Notes: generated by a model not told the origin, from the letters alone. A stretch of DNA of 17,870 bases from Asterionellopsis glacialis (GCA_014885115.2 WKLE02003536.1:1-17870); one strand, 5' to 3'. Counted from the first letter of the stretch, positions 9,045 to 17,801 are shown. Translations and numbers: made by a program.

Positions 9045-10013
9045 ATGAAGACCTTCTACTCCTCCAATGAGTTTCAAAAGAAAGCTCAGGAGTTGAATCA
9101 ACAGCAGACTTTGCTGAATCCGCCTGCAATCCCCTTCGTGAAAACAAAGAAGGATAGGTTGAAGTCGAAAGATGACAACAAGGATTCCTACAAGACCATC
9201 GAGGTGAGAATTGATCCCTCTGATGAAGGCTCTGACTCAGAAACAATTGAGAAGAGAGTCAAACAATTTGAGGATGGATCTGCTGAAGAGTGGATCCAGT
9301 GGAGGATTGAGTTTGCTGAGGTTGAGAGGGATTATCCCCTCACCAAAGCCTCATCCAAAATCTCCATGGCCCTCACCCTTTTGAAGGGTAGAGCAAAGCA
9401 GCTGTTTCAAGCAGCAAATGCCAATCGCCAGAGCAAAAATGCAAGCCTCAAGAAACCAGCCCAAAAAGATCCTGAACAGGTCTTTGAACTGGTACTGAAC
9501 AATGTAGGCAAGAATTTTTTCTTGTCTAGGCATGCGGCAAGGCACCAGAAGAACTACCTTTGCTATCACTTAGTGATGACCAACAACTTCACGTTGAGAG
9601 AGGTTGTCATGAGGCTTTGCCAGTTGAATGAATATTTGCCATATTTTCCGATGGATCACAATGGTAAAAAAATTCGAAAGTTCAATGATGACAAACTTGT
9701 TGACATTTTGGATTGGGTGAAACCACTTAAGTGGCAATCCACCCTACTCGCTAGCAACCTCGACCCGCACGATCTCTCATGGGAGGATACCGTGGACTAC
9801 TTCGAGAAGTTGGAGGTACGCAATAATATAGATCGTGAACTTGCTAAGTCCAAACCACCTAAGGAAGGCAAGAAAAATTGCAAGTGTGAACGAACAGAAA
9901 AGAATTCTGATCGCAATAACAATGGAAGCTATGACAAGTGCCATCGCACTTGTAAGTGGTGTAGCAACTGTCGTATGAACAACAATAACACCAGCAGTTT
10001 GCTCAAAGTATAG
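9045..10013 (+). CDS. Gag-like protein of an LTR retrotransposon
   Basis: Gag proteins assemble the cytoplasmic particle in which the element RNA is copied. The ORF is open over 322 codons from an ATG preceded by an in-frame TAA at 9033. Order: a Lys/Gln-rich N-terminus (1-45), an acidic linker with DPSDEGSDSETIEKR (about 56-70), then the retrotransposon gag domain (about 71-260) with VKQFEDGSAEEWIQWRIEF, MALTLLKGRAKQLFQAA, LREVVMRLCQLNEYLPYFP and KLVDILDWVKPLKWQSTLL, ending in YFEKLEV. The C-terminus is basic and Cys-rich (CKCERTEK, CHRTCKWCSNC); it may replace the usual CCHC knuckle but does not fit it exactly. Reading through the terminal TAG continues 41 further codons (KDTKKKKHKVQYESY) to about 10139, so the stop may be a recent mutation. 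No protease or RT follows on this strand. Confidence 0.75.
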   Translation: MKTFYSSNEFQKKAQELNQQQTLLNPPAIPFVKTKKDRLKSKDDNKDSYKTIEVRIDPSDEGSDSETIEKRVKQFEDGSAEEWIQWRIEFAEVERDYPLTKASSKISMALTLLKGRAKQLFQAANANRQSKNASLKKPAQKDPEQVFELVLNNVGKNFFLSRHAARHQKNYLCYHLVMTNNFTLREVVMRLCQLNEYLPYFPMDHNGKKIRKFNDDKLVDILDWVKPLKWQSTLLASNLDPHDLSWEDTVDYFEKLEVRNNIDRELAKSKPPKEGKKNCKCERTEKNSDRNNNGSYDKCHRTCKWCSNCRMNNNNTSSLLKV

Positions 10014-10230
10014 AAAGACACTAAGAAAAAGAAACATAAAGTGCAGTACGAATCATATGCTTCCTCCAATGACAAACCTAGTTTGTACTTTACACATGCA
10101 CTATGCTGCAACAAATTTGAAAAGGGAATAGAAAATGTTTGAAAAGGAAGTAGATTTTATTGGAGTGAATAAATTATGAGCTATTTTAGAGATTAAGTAA
10201 AATATCCGACAATTCACCGATTTCGTCTTC
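10014..10230 (+). other. Gag 3' flank
   Basis: Holds a possible 41-codon read-through extension of Gag (to about 10139) and then the right arm of the inverted repeat. No protease motif (D-T/S-G) was seen. Confidence 0.4.
10143..10213 (+). repeat. Right arm of imperfect inverted repeat around the Gag ORF
   Basis: Partner of 8873-8938. The best blocks are ATTATGAGCT (10173-10182) and AATATCCGACAAT (10201-10213). Confidence 0.55.
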
Positions 10231-10287
10231 GTGACTCAAAAACAGTACGGGATCCTACGGCGGATCTACTTAGAGTTCGGATCCAAC

Positions 10288-10319
10288 GGAGTTCGGTTTT
10301 AACATGTGAACCGAACTCC
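10288..10319. repeat. Perfect 11-bp hairpin
   Basis: GGAGTTCGGTT (10288-10298) and AACCGAACTCC (10309-10319) are perfect reverse complements around a 10-base loop. GAGTTCGG also occurs as a direct copy at 10273-10280. Confidence 0.85.
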
Positions 10320-10398
10320 CCGAGCCAGCCAATCGGAACGCTCCATGTAAGGTGCGTCACCGTGTTCTGCTGCGGAGTGGATTTCGGCAAGCTTCGTT

Positions 10399-10580
10399 TG
10401 TGACGTCAGCGTTCTCATCGTGACGTCAGCATTCTCGTCGTGTGTCAGCGTTCGCGATAGCATCGTGCGTCACTGCGCGTTTGCGTCTGTCCGCTCGATG
10501 ACGTCATCACGTCATCTCGTCTGTCCGTATGATGACGTCATCACGTCATCACGTCTGTCCGGTCCGTGACGTCATCGCAT
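10399..10580. promoter_or_regulatory. Cluster of five CRE/bZIP palindromes in tandem repeats
   Basis: TGACGTCA occurs perfectly at 10401-10408, 10421-10428, 10499-10506, 10533-10540 and 10567-10574. The first two sit in adjacent 20-bp units (18 of 20 alike, 10401-10440). The next two sit in adjacent 34-bp units (10497-10530 and 10531-10564, about 30 of 34 alike), each with an additional half site CACGTCA. The motif is the classic cAMP-response element bound by bZIP factors; related TGACGT elements control CO2/cAMP-responsive diatom genes. The tract is much more GC-rich than its surroundings. It could be the enhancer of an LTR or promoter of the Gag-bearing element. Which gene it serves is not shown. 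Confidence 0.7.
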
Positions 10581-10740
10581 CACGGTCCGTCCGTACTACG
10601 GTTGATTGACATATCGCGCGAGTCTCGCGACTCGCCTACTGCAACACAACATAGTAAAATTAAACATAAACATAGTAGTGAAGATTTAGACAATTACTTT
10701 GCGCCTACTTCCTACACTGAAGCAATCAAACCTTTCCCCC
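10566..10740 (+). other. Right end of inserted block
   Basis: A short + strand frame starts in the CRE tract and crosses into DNA that is clearly - strand RNase H by about 10755, so it spans a junction and is not accepted as a gene. Its Ser/His-rich N-terminal half could be a leader peptide or nothing. The junction lies between about 10690 and 10755. Confidence 0.3.
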
Positions 10741-11170
10741 AACATAGAACAATTGTACAACATGCTTCTCCGTTTCAAAGAACTTCAATAGTTCACAGCA
10801 ATCTGTAACTCATGTGAACTCTCTTCCCAATAAATAGTGTTTAAACTTGATCAACGTCCACCAACCTGTTGCAGCTCCTCCAACAAAAGAGTGTCATGAT
10901 GTTTTCTCTGTTTGGTGTTGAGAAATGAATGCAATGGGTCTCAGTCTTAATCCATCTAAGCCCTTTTTGAATTTGAATTTTCCTCCTAGAATTTCTCTGT
11001 GGATGGCTTCTTCTTCTTTCTTGCTACACCCTACCTGTAATAAAACTGCTTCTTGTGCATAGCAACTCCAATCCCTTCTCAGGTAAAAATGTCTGTTGGG
11101 GTGTGGTCTCTTGATAACTGGGCCTACCAGTATTTCTTGTTTGAGTGTTTTTGCCATCTTCTGCTGTCCA
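10741..11170 (-). pseudogene. RNase H N-terminal part of retroelement pol
   Basis: On the - strand the frame reads VGPVIKRPHPNRHFYLRRDW, SCYAQEAVLLQVGCSKKEEE, KFKFKKGLDGLRLRPIAFIS. This is the start of an RNase H domain, with the first catalytic Asp in RRDWS. After a TGA following QTEKTS, the same frame continues HSFVGGAATGWWTLIKFKHY, LLGREFT, a second TGA (plus-strand 10810-10812, where Trp is expected) and VTDCCELLKFFETEKHVV. The Asp of VTDC is present. The match fades at about 10755, where the inserted block begins. Confidence 0.8.
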
Positions 11171-12138
11171 AAGAGCTTCTAGTTTCTGTGCTTCCTCCTC
11201 TTTTGTGCATTCACCAGGACTGGAAGCTTGCTTTAGGATTGTTCACCAACTGTTAATTTGGGCTTCATTTAATTGAAGCCATTTTCTATAGAACCCTATG
11301 ATTCTGAATAACATTTGTAGGTCAGTGAATAAGGTTGGCTTTTGTAGATCCTGCAGTGCTTGATATTTTGATTTTGCTAGCAAAATTTCCTTCTTCTAAT
11401 ACGTTGATTCCTACAAATTCTGCTCATGCTGGAAAGAATCTGTTTTTTTGTAATTTATCTGTAACATGATAAAGGAATAGAATTCTTAGTAGATATGTCA
11501 AGTAATATAATAAAGTTGAGACATGTACTGCTGCCAGTATAATGTTGTCTACAATCATGGCTTTTTGCTTTGTTGGGTTCCAATCCTTGATGTGTTTCTC
11601 ATAGTTAGCCTTTACTTATTGATCTGGGTCTTGTAGTGCTCTCTTTTTAATCTGTTGTTCCTTGTTGTCACATGCTTGCTGGAAAAGTTCTTGTAGCCAT
11701 TTATGTTTGCTGTGTTTGTGTTTATTTGCTTGATAGAATTGATTCCACAATTTCTGTAGCTTGGCAACCATTGCTACAAATGCTGGATGGTCATTTGTTG
11801 CCCCCATTGATATGGATGTAAACCCCTTCTTGCTGTCCATTGTAAAGAATGCTGTCTTGGACCTTGCTGACTGTAACATCAGTACCTGCCTATATCCCGG
11901 GTCCAAGTCCACGGTGATGACGTATTTGGCATCGTCCATGTTGTCTACCGCATCATTTCATCTTGTGACAGGGAAAGTAAATGGATGTGTAATTGCATGA
12001 AGTGCTCTATATGAGACACAAAGTCAGAATACAAATTGGGATCAATGCACATGTTCTTGGATAGATTTTGATGCTAACACAATGGATGAACCCCAAGGAC
12101 CATTGTCATCTTCTATAATGCTTTTGTGGGTGCCATAG
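11171..12138 (-). pseudogene. Reverse transcriptase domain, decayed
   Basis: Reverse transcriptase copies the element RNA. On the - strand, beginning next to 12138: KSIIEDDNGPWGSSIVLASK (fingers), then stops, then LCVSYRALHAITHPFTFPVT, then the open frame 11939-11616 with motif A (YVITVDLDPGYRQV, Asp present) and motif B (FTSISMGATNDHPAF). Motif C, beyond the next stop, reads IVDN (plus-strand 11544-11555) where the family has two Asp (V-D-D). After that come LYHVTDKLQKNRFFPA and AEFVGINVLEEGNF (thumb and grip). At least five in-frame stops and several shifts are visible. The loss of the second catalytic Asp would inactivate it even without the stops. Confidence 0.85.
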
Positions 12139-12160
12139 TTAGAGCATCTCCACCCGTAGC
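12139..12160 (+). repeat. Left terminus of a PIF/Harbinger element with TTA target
   Basis: TTA (12139-12141) is followed by GAGCATCTCCACCCG, very like the GAGCATCTCCA... terminal repeats of PIF/Harbinger elements, which insert at TWA sites. It sits exactly where the RT reading stops. No right-hand partner was found. Confidence 0.65.
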
Positions 12161-12402
12161 CATGAAATGAAAACATTTATCATGTTTGATTTGCGTATAT
12201 TTTTGCATGTGAGTAGCTTCTCACGGCCGTGAAATGTGTGCATCATCACCTGTACTGTTGTTTCACTGCCATGAGACTACCTGTAATTGGGTACAGTCAG
12301 TACCTTTCTTTTTAATAGCCAAACAATCAGTGCAGAAAATACATGAAAATGCACACCCTGTACAAAATAAACTATTGCTTGACCACTACGTGTTTCAGGA
12401 CA

Positions 12403-13354
12403 ATGGACGGCAACTGTACCATGGACCATACTACAACCAGGAGCGACAACAGTAGTAGTAGTAGTAGTGATAGCAATCAGGATGATAGTATCATCCCTTC
12501 AGTGTTAAGTGTCGTCAGAGCAGTGATGGAGGAGATGATGGATGAGTACAACACTATTGGCAATAAAGAAGAAGAAAGAAAATGGAATGGATCTAAACCT
12601 GGGAAATCTCCAAATATTGAGCGAGATTTTGAACGTGCTTATCAAAAAGTAGTTAGGCAGTATTTTAATGGAGAACAATCTCTATGTAACAAGGAACAAT
12701 TTCAGCAGAGATTTGGTATTCCAACAGCTGTATTTACAAGAATTTACAATAAATTACATGGATTGGACCCTTTCATTCATGAATACAATTGTGTCACCAG
12801 AAAAAAGGTATTCACCCTTTAGTGACAATGGTTTCATGCTTCTGTACCCTTTCTTTTCGAGATTTCTTTGACAGAAATGATGAATATCTCCAGCTTTCTG
12901 AGGCAGTGAGTAATGACATATTGAAGGATTTCTCTCAACTTGTGGTGCAGGAATTTGGAGCTCAATATCTAAACTATAGTCCAACTCTGGAAGTAAAAAA
13001 AAGAGCCCGGGATCTTATGTCCCAGAGAGGATTTCCAGGTGTGTTTGCATCTTGGGACTGCAAGCATTTTAAGTGGAATAAATGTCCTGTGAGACTGGCA
13101 GGACAGTACAAAAGTGCCAATGGAGGTAAATTGGTATTCTTGAACAACCAATTAGACAATGGTATCATGAGGATATAGAGAACTTGTTGAACTGTTGTAT
13201 TATACTTCCCAACATGGCAATCAAATTAAATAAAGATGACTTTGCCTTCAATGACTTACAACAAAATTGTGAAGAGGATAATGACAATATGGATATTGAC
13301 AACCCTGAAAGTACAACATTATCATTGTTTGGAGTAACTGCTCTGCTAATGTAG
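12403..13354 (+). pseudogene. Harbinger transposase, frameshifted, catalytic core deleted
   Basis: A DDE nuclease-type transposase (DDE_Tnp_4-like), normally moving the element by cut and paste. The likely start is ATG 12403; an upstream in-frame ATG is at 12343. Part 1 (to about 12810) has a Ser-rich N-terminus, then RDFERAYQKVVRQYFNGEQS and FQQRFGIPTAVFTRIYNKLH. A frameshift in an A-rich run at about 12805 moves to the frame ending at 13178, which carries FDRNDEYLQLSEAVSNDI, RGFPGVFASWDCKHFKWNKC (first catalytic Asp in WDCKH) and LAGQYKSANGGKLVFLNN. A further shift near 13155 joins to QWYHEDIENLLNCCIILPNM and an acidic tail, the family's usual C-terminus. The roughly 100-130 residues that carry the second Asp and the Glu are absent, so it cannot be active. 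Confidence 0.85.
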
Positions 13355-13500
13355 AAGCAAACAATTATGATGATACAAATTCAAATAATCCTTTACCATT
13401 AGTAGCACTTATAGCACTTCTCCCATAGACAAGATTTCAAAACACATAGAATCCTGTAGACAAGAATACTAAAAATTAGCATTGGCATCCCAATACACCA
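13355..13500. other. Junction between Harbinger relic and LINE
   Basis: A+T-rich, with no gene. Contains neither a recognisable Harbinger right end nor a clear LINE 5' end. Confidence 0.35.
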
Positions 13501-13548
13501 ACAAAGACAATGATGGAAAATGGCAAACAGTGATCCCTCAAGGAGTTC

Positions 13549-16051
13549 ATGGAAAAGAATGAAAAGGGTAAAGCCATGACAAAGAGGAACAAAGCACCCA
13601 ATGTCTCACCACAGAGACATCAAGTAGGCAAAAGGATAAAGTTAGTAACAAAAAGGAAGACTAATAGCGGACATGCTACAATTCTAGTAACAGAAAGGAA
13701 AAAATGTGGAACAAGGTGGTTGACCCTCTTATGCTGCTATTGCAAGCAAATTAGGGAAAGCACAGACACCTTCTACACCAACACAAAAGTTGTACGCTGC
13801 AGCAACCAAGGCGACTGTAGAAAGCAACAACAACATAGTCAACCAAACACCAAAGCAGAGCAACAGTTCATCAGAAAAAAGACAAAATACACAGCAAATA
13901 TTGCACCTATTAATGAGCACAAAAAAAACCGTGCGATCTGTCACAGAGGAGAAAAGCAAACCCCCTAAAACTAGCAGGAATGACAAACTGATTATCGTAG
14001 AGTTGTCTGATAGTAGTATGATGTCCAGCAAGGAGTCCCTATCTGAAGAAGCATCAGTAGATGAATTGAGTGGATCCAAGTAATGAGAACAGAAAGACAA
14101 CAACGAGAGTGGGAGCAAAAACGAATTCAAATGGGAACAGAGTAAGGAAGGTAGTCAAATGGAACACAACACCAGCAATGAGGACAAATCATTGATAGAA
14201 GATAATTCTGAATCAATAACCACCACCAGGACTGGGAAGGGAGGAGTAAGGAAAACCCTTTTTAAAGACAAGAAAATGTCACACCAGAGTAGCAAACAAG
14301 AGGGGAAGGTGAAGGAGATGAATAACAATGCGTCAAAAGAAGCACAGAGAGATAGCCATGAAAGGGAGGCGGCAACGGAGAAATCATCCACGCAAGGAAC
14401 ATGCATGATAGGGAATTCTAATGGGGACAAACCAGCTTATGTTGACGTGCATCTCAATGTAAAAACTGACCCAAAAAATTCTGACATTGTACAAGTGAAC
14501 AACATTGCAATTAACACATGCAAATCATTTATGAAAAAAATTGTAAGACGTGGAGCCCGCTTTCAAATTATACTCATGGGATCCAGAAGCAGAAAATCAA
14601 GCTATCTTGCATAATTTGGACAACTTCCCTGACAACATCTTGGACTTGAAAGGATTCTTCAAAGGTGTAAGGCCTGTAAATAAAGGAGGAAAGCTCTACA
14701 TGAAAATCCTTGTGGAAGTCGAAGATGGTATGGAAAATTTGATTAGTCAAGTCAATTGGCACTTCAAGGAACAACAAGAAATGATTAGAGTAGCAGCAGT
14801 ACAAGCTCCAAATGTAAGCATTGTCAGATGGTTGCTATACAGCACAAAATATATGCAGATTCCAACCCTTGCAAAGAGCCTTTCAGAAAAATGCAAACAT
14901 GCCCAAATATCACCACAGTGGATAAGGATAAAAGATGGCTCCAACTTTAGCCTGGAGAAGGACTGTAGTAAGGAACCAAGGGCTTTGCACCAAAAGCAAA
15001 TTTGGTCACTAATACCCTCTGCCTCATATACTGGACTACTGCAAAGGCATTTCCACTCCATGTTTGGATGTGCTTTGTGCCCCAGATCAACAATTTATTT
15101 AATTTAGGGTCAATCACTAAATTTCAAGAGCTCAGGAACTGTCAAGCAGCCTGGTCTATTCAATGCCAAGCAAGAACAACATACAATTTAAATGTAATCA
15201 ATAAAACAGCACAGAATAACAAAACCCTACGCGATATGATCATGGCACTTCCTTCAAAAACAGGTAACACAGCAACCCCTTTATTTACTTCAATCAATTT
15301 ACCATGGAAAGGTGGAGGATATACAATACAATTCCACCCAGATAAGGCAATTGAGGCAAGTATGATGATAAAAGGCCTCTACACACATCTCAAAGCAGAA
15401 TACAGGGAAAAAATGTCAAAGGATATTTCTCACCTGAGGGCATTATTGCAGCACACGATATGCAATGGGACCAGGCAACACAAAGCATAACCTCTTCCAA
15501 TGATACGGAAGTAGATGAAATTGCAAAAGCTGATCAAGACATGGAATTTGGCATCAGTGTACTGGAAGCAACAGGAAACCTTCCAGCAAGAAGGACAGGG
15601 GACAACAACTCAGTCTCTACGGTCAGGGGAAGAATTACTGTAAACAATAACATTGAGGCACAAACAAAAAGAGAAAAACAGTACAGCAAGCCACAACCAC
15701 CAAACAAACTCAGAAAATGATTCATTAGTATCCAACACAAGCAACATAAGCAACACATCTAGTTTATCCAATGGCTCTGTGAAATCACGCATGTCATACA
15801 TGAAATCTACAGTTGACAAGCTAGGTCAGATGATGCAACAAGTCATGGCTGCACATAACCAACTTCTTACACAAGTAAACAACAATAACTTCTGGGATAA
15901 CAGCCCCAGTGTAGAGGAGGCTTCAACAACCGGGGATCCTATAACTAGGACCCAGGAGAAACAGATAAGCCTCACCAGCAACCTGGTTCACTTGAAGGAG
16001 GGCAAGACAACCAGGGGGGCTACAACAAAAACAACCCAACATCCAAACTAA
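13549..16051 (+). pseudogene. LINE ORF1 (Gag-like RNA-binding protein), multiply frameshifted
   Basis: ORF1 proteins coat the element RNA. N-terminal part: Lys/Ser/Asn-rich, disordered, in two alternating frames (13549-13968; then 13790 to 14614 except a TAATGA pair at 14081-14086). Core: KPAYVDVHLNVKTDPKNSD (near 14430) passes by a shift at about 14550 into KLYSWDPEAENQAIL, GFFKGVRPVNKGGKLYMKIL, VEVEDGMENLISQVNWHF, SIVRWLLYSTKYMQIPTLAK and KCKHAQISPQWIRIKDGS. A further shift reaches 15002-15490 with FPLHVWMCFVPQINN and LRDMIMALPSKTGNT, then NLPWKGGGYTIQFHPDKA. From 15653 a Ser/Asn/Gln-rich tail follows. This strand-helix order matches, from memory, the Gag-like ORF1 of diatom LINEs. At least four frameshifts. 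No CCHC knuckle was seen. Confidence 0.6.
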
Positions 16052-16119
16052 TTAATAATGGAAACAAGAAAAGGACAACAAGGAAAAAGAACAATTACAA
16101 CATAGGTAGATATGGAGAT

Positions 16120-16940
16120 AAACTTATGACTAAAGCACATGGAGTCTTACAAATAGGAGGACAGAACTTTGGAGGCTTGCTTTCAGACACAACAAAAGCA
16201 GAAAACAATGACACAGCCATATGCATGTGGGTTAATCAACACAAATTAGATGTAGTAGCAATCCAAGAACTTAAAGGTTAAGGACAAATTACAATTTAAT
16301 GAACTCATCCACAGTTGGTGGCCAAGAGGCACTACAAACAATACATTCAGTTACAATAAAAACTGGGAACCAGCATCCGTTACCCAATGGGGTGGCACTG
16401 CAATGATTAGCAGAAATCAAGCCGCCTTTTGAGTCATTGAGATGGGAGAAGACACTAGGAAATTAGGACACTGGGTATGGACATTGCACAGATGGAGAAA
16501 AAACCAAAGGTTAAGAGTAATTTCAGCGTATAGGCTGTGCGCCAACAAATCAGCAGGAACAAAAAATGTGTATTTGCAACAACAATGGTACTTCAATGAA
16601 ATTGGGAAGAATTGGGACACAAGGAAAGCCATCTTACATGATCTAGAGGAACTGATAAGAGGATGCCAGGAAGATGGCAAGAAAATTATCCTCATCATGG
16701 ACTGTAATGAAGATGTATTCTCAAAAACCATCCACACATTTCTAGGGACTTGCAAGCTAAAAGGTGCAATAGCAAGCAAACACATGACATCCAAGGGCAG
16801 ACCCCCAGCAACATATGAAGGAGGAACAAAAACCATCATTGGCATTTTTACATCAGTAAGTATTCAAACAGTTAAAGTGGGACATGGAACATTTACAGAA
16901 GGAGTGATGAATGCAAGAGCAGACCACTGATGCCTCTGGA
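16120..16940 (+). pseudogene. LINE endonuclease (EEP/APE-like), decayed
   Basis: This nuclease nicks target DNA to prime reverse transcription. Frame 1 (16141-16278) reads GGQNFGGLLSDTTKAENND then TAICMWVNQHKLDVVAIQE, with the catalytic Glu in AIQE. A stop at 16279-16281 is bypassed by a frame change to KDKLQFNELIHSWWPRG and VTQWGGTAMISRN. A TGA near 16431 precedes the open stretch 16442-16930: LGHWVWTLHRWRKNQRLRVI followed by SAYRLC, KKIILIMDCNEDVFSKTI (D-x-N motif intact), RPPATYEGGTKTIIGIF (the expected Asp before GIF is Ile) and the final ARADH (catalytic DH pair). The C-terminal DH is followed by a TGA. Missing Asp plus two breaks argue for inactivity. Confidence 0.8.
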
Positions 16941-17800
16941 TTGATGTAGAACTAGCTCACATATTTGAGCATGCGATGCCGCCAATCACAAACCTACCCA
17001 AGAGGAGGATGAATCTCACTGACCCAAGGGTATGGTGGAAGTTCAACACAAACTGAAAGAATATCTAAAAAAACATGATCTAGAAGAGAGAGCCAAAACA
17101 CTACTCAGGAAAGTATTGTATCCACTGCATCCTGCACTAGTAATAGAAGCAGAAATTCTAGATGATTTATATGTAGCAGCAGTACAATTTGCCAATAGAC
17201 ATTGCAGAAAACTGTGCACAGGGAAGATTCCTTACTCCCCTGCATTTACGATCATAGAGAAATGCATCCAGTGCTGGAAGGCCATCATCTGGAAGAAAGA
17301 AAGGAGAAAGGTGAATTCAAAATATCTACAGCGCTTGGCCAAAAAAGCAAAGGTTACAACCCCCTGCAAATAATCAAGGAGATGATTACCATTGATGACT
17401 GCCGGGATTGGCTACAAGATGCCTTTGAAGACTACAAAATATTTGCACCAAAAGCAAGAGAACACCAAAACACATGGTATATGGAATTAGCAACCGCAAG
17501 AGCAGCAGAGGAAGAAGCCCTGAAATGAAGAAAACCCAAAAAACAGAAGAAGGAATGAAAAGGAGCTAAACACAAGGCAACATCAGCACAACTACGTCAA
17601 ATAATATTGACAGAACAAGCACAAGTATCTGCAAAAAGAATACAATTTGCAATAAAGAAAAACTGAGTTGCGGGTACAACACTGGTTATCAAAGACAATC
17701 CAAATGGTACACCTATAGAACAAACCAAGAAGGAAGATATTAAATGAGCCTGCATCAATGAGAATAAAAGGAAATTTTCACAGACACACAGAACACCACC
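16941..17800 (+). pseudogene. LINE linker between endonuclease and RT, decayed
   Basis: Following the endonuclease the frames carry HIFEHAMPPITNLPKRR and LTDPRVWWKFNT, a helix-rich open piece 17032-17373 (LKEYLKKHDLEERAKTLLRK and HCRKLCTGKIPYSP), an overlapping piece 17202-17528 (DDCRDWLQDAFEDYKIF), and after stops TTLVIKDNPNGTPIEQTKKE and ACINENKRKFSQTHRTP. This matches the order of the basic linker preceding the RT in diatom-type LINEs as I know it. No RT motif occurs before the window ends. Confidence 0.6.
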
Positions 17801-17801
17801 A

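Larger units (their letters stand above)
8860..10740. mobile_element. Inserted block separating the two pol fragments; carries opposite-strand Gag
   Basis: The - strand pol reading can be followed down to about 10741 and resumes at about 8790-8840. Between them is DNA of different character: a + strand Gag-like ORF (9045-10013), flanking inverted similarity (8873-8938 against 10143-10213), and a GC-rich tract with CRE-like palindromes (10240-10630). The orientation is opposite to pol, so this is a separate insertion or a rearranged chimera. Exact ends and a target-site duplication could not be fixed by eye. Confidence 0.55.
10741..12138 (-). mobile_element. Decayed LTR retrotransposon, RT/RNase H part
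   Basis: Same strand and correct order relative to the integrase fragment at 5455-8840, so probably the 5' part of the same pol. It ends at 12138 where the Harbinger terminal sequence begins. The upstream part of pol (protease) and this element's own Gag are not seen beyond the Harbinger and LINE insertions. Confidence 0.75.
12142..13500 (+). mobile_element. PIF/Harbinger DNA transposon, internally deleted and missing its right end
   Basis: Starts with a Harbinger-type terminal sequence, contains a DDE transposase relic (12403-13354), and has no visible right inverted repeat before the LINE begins near 13500. The end coordinate is therefore approximate. Confidence 0.7.

Noticed and set aside
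9777..10114. Open - strand frames opposite the Gag C-terminus
   Set aside because: Antisense shadows of an accepted ORF; Leu/Val/Phe-rich with no motif.
10401..10574. CRISPR array or telomeric/satellite array
   Set aside because: Repeat units are few, adjacent without unique spacers, and differ in length; the shared element is a transcription-factor palindrome.
10566..10808. 80-codon + strand ORF after the CRE tract
   Set aside because: Its second half is the antisense of a clear RNase H segment, so the frame crosses a junction.
13729..14430. - strand ORFs opposite LINE ORF1 (13729-14130, 14155-14430)
   Set aside because: Leu/Ser/Phe-rich antisense of an A-rich Lys/Ser/Asn coding region.
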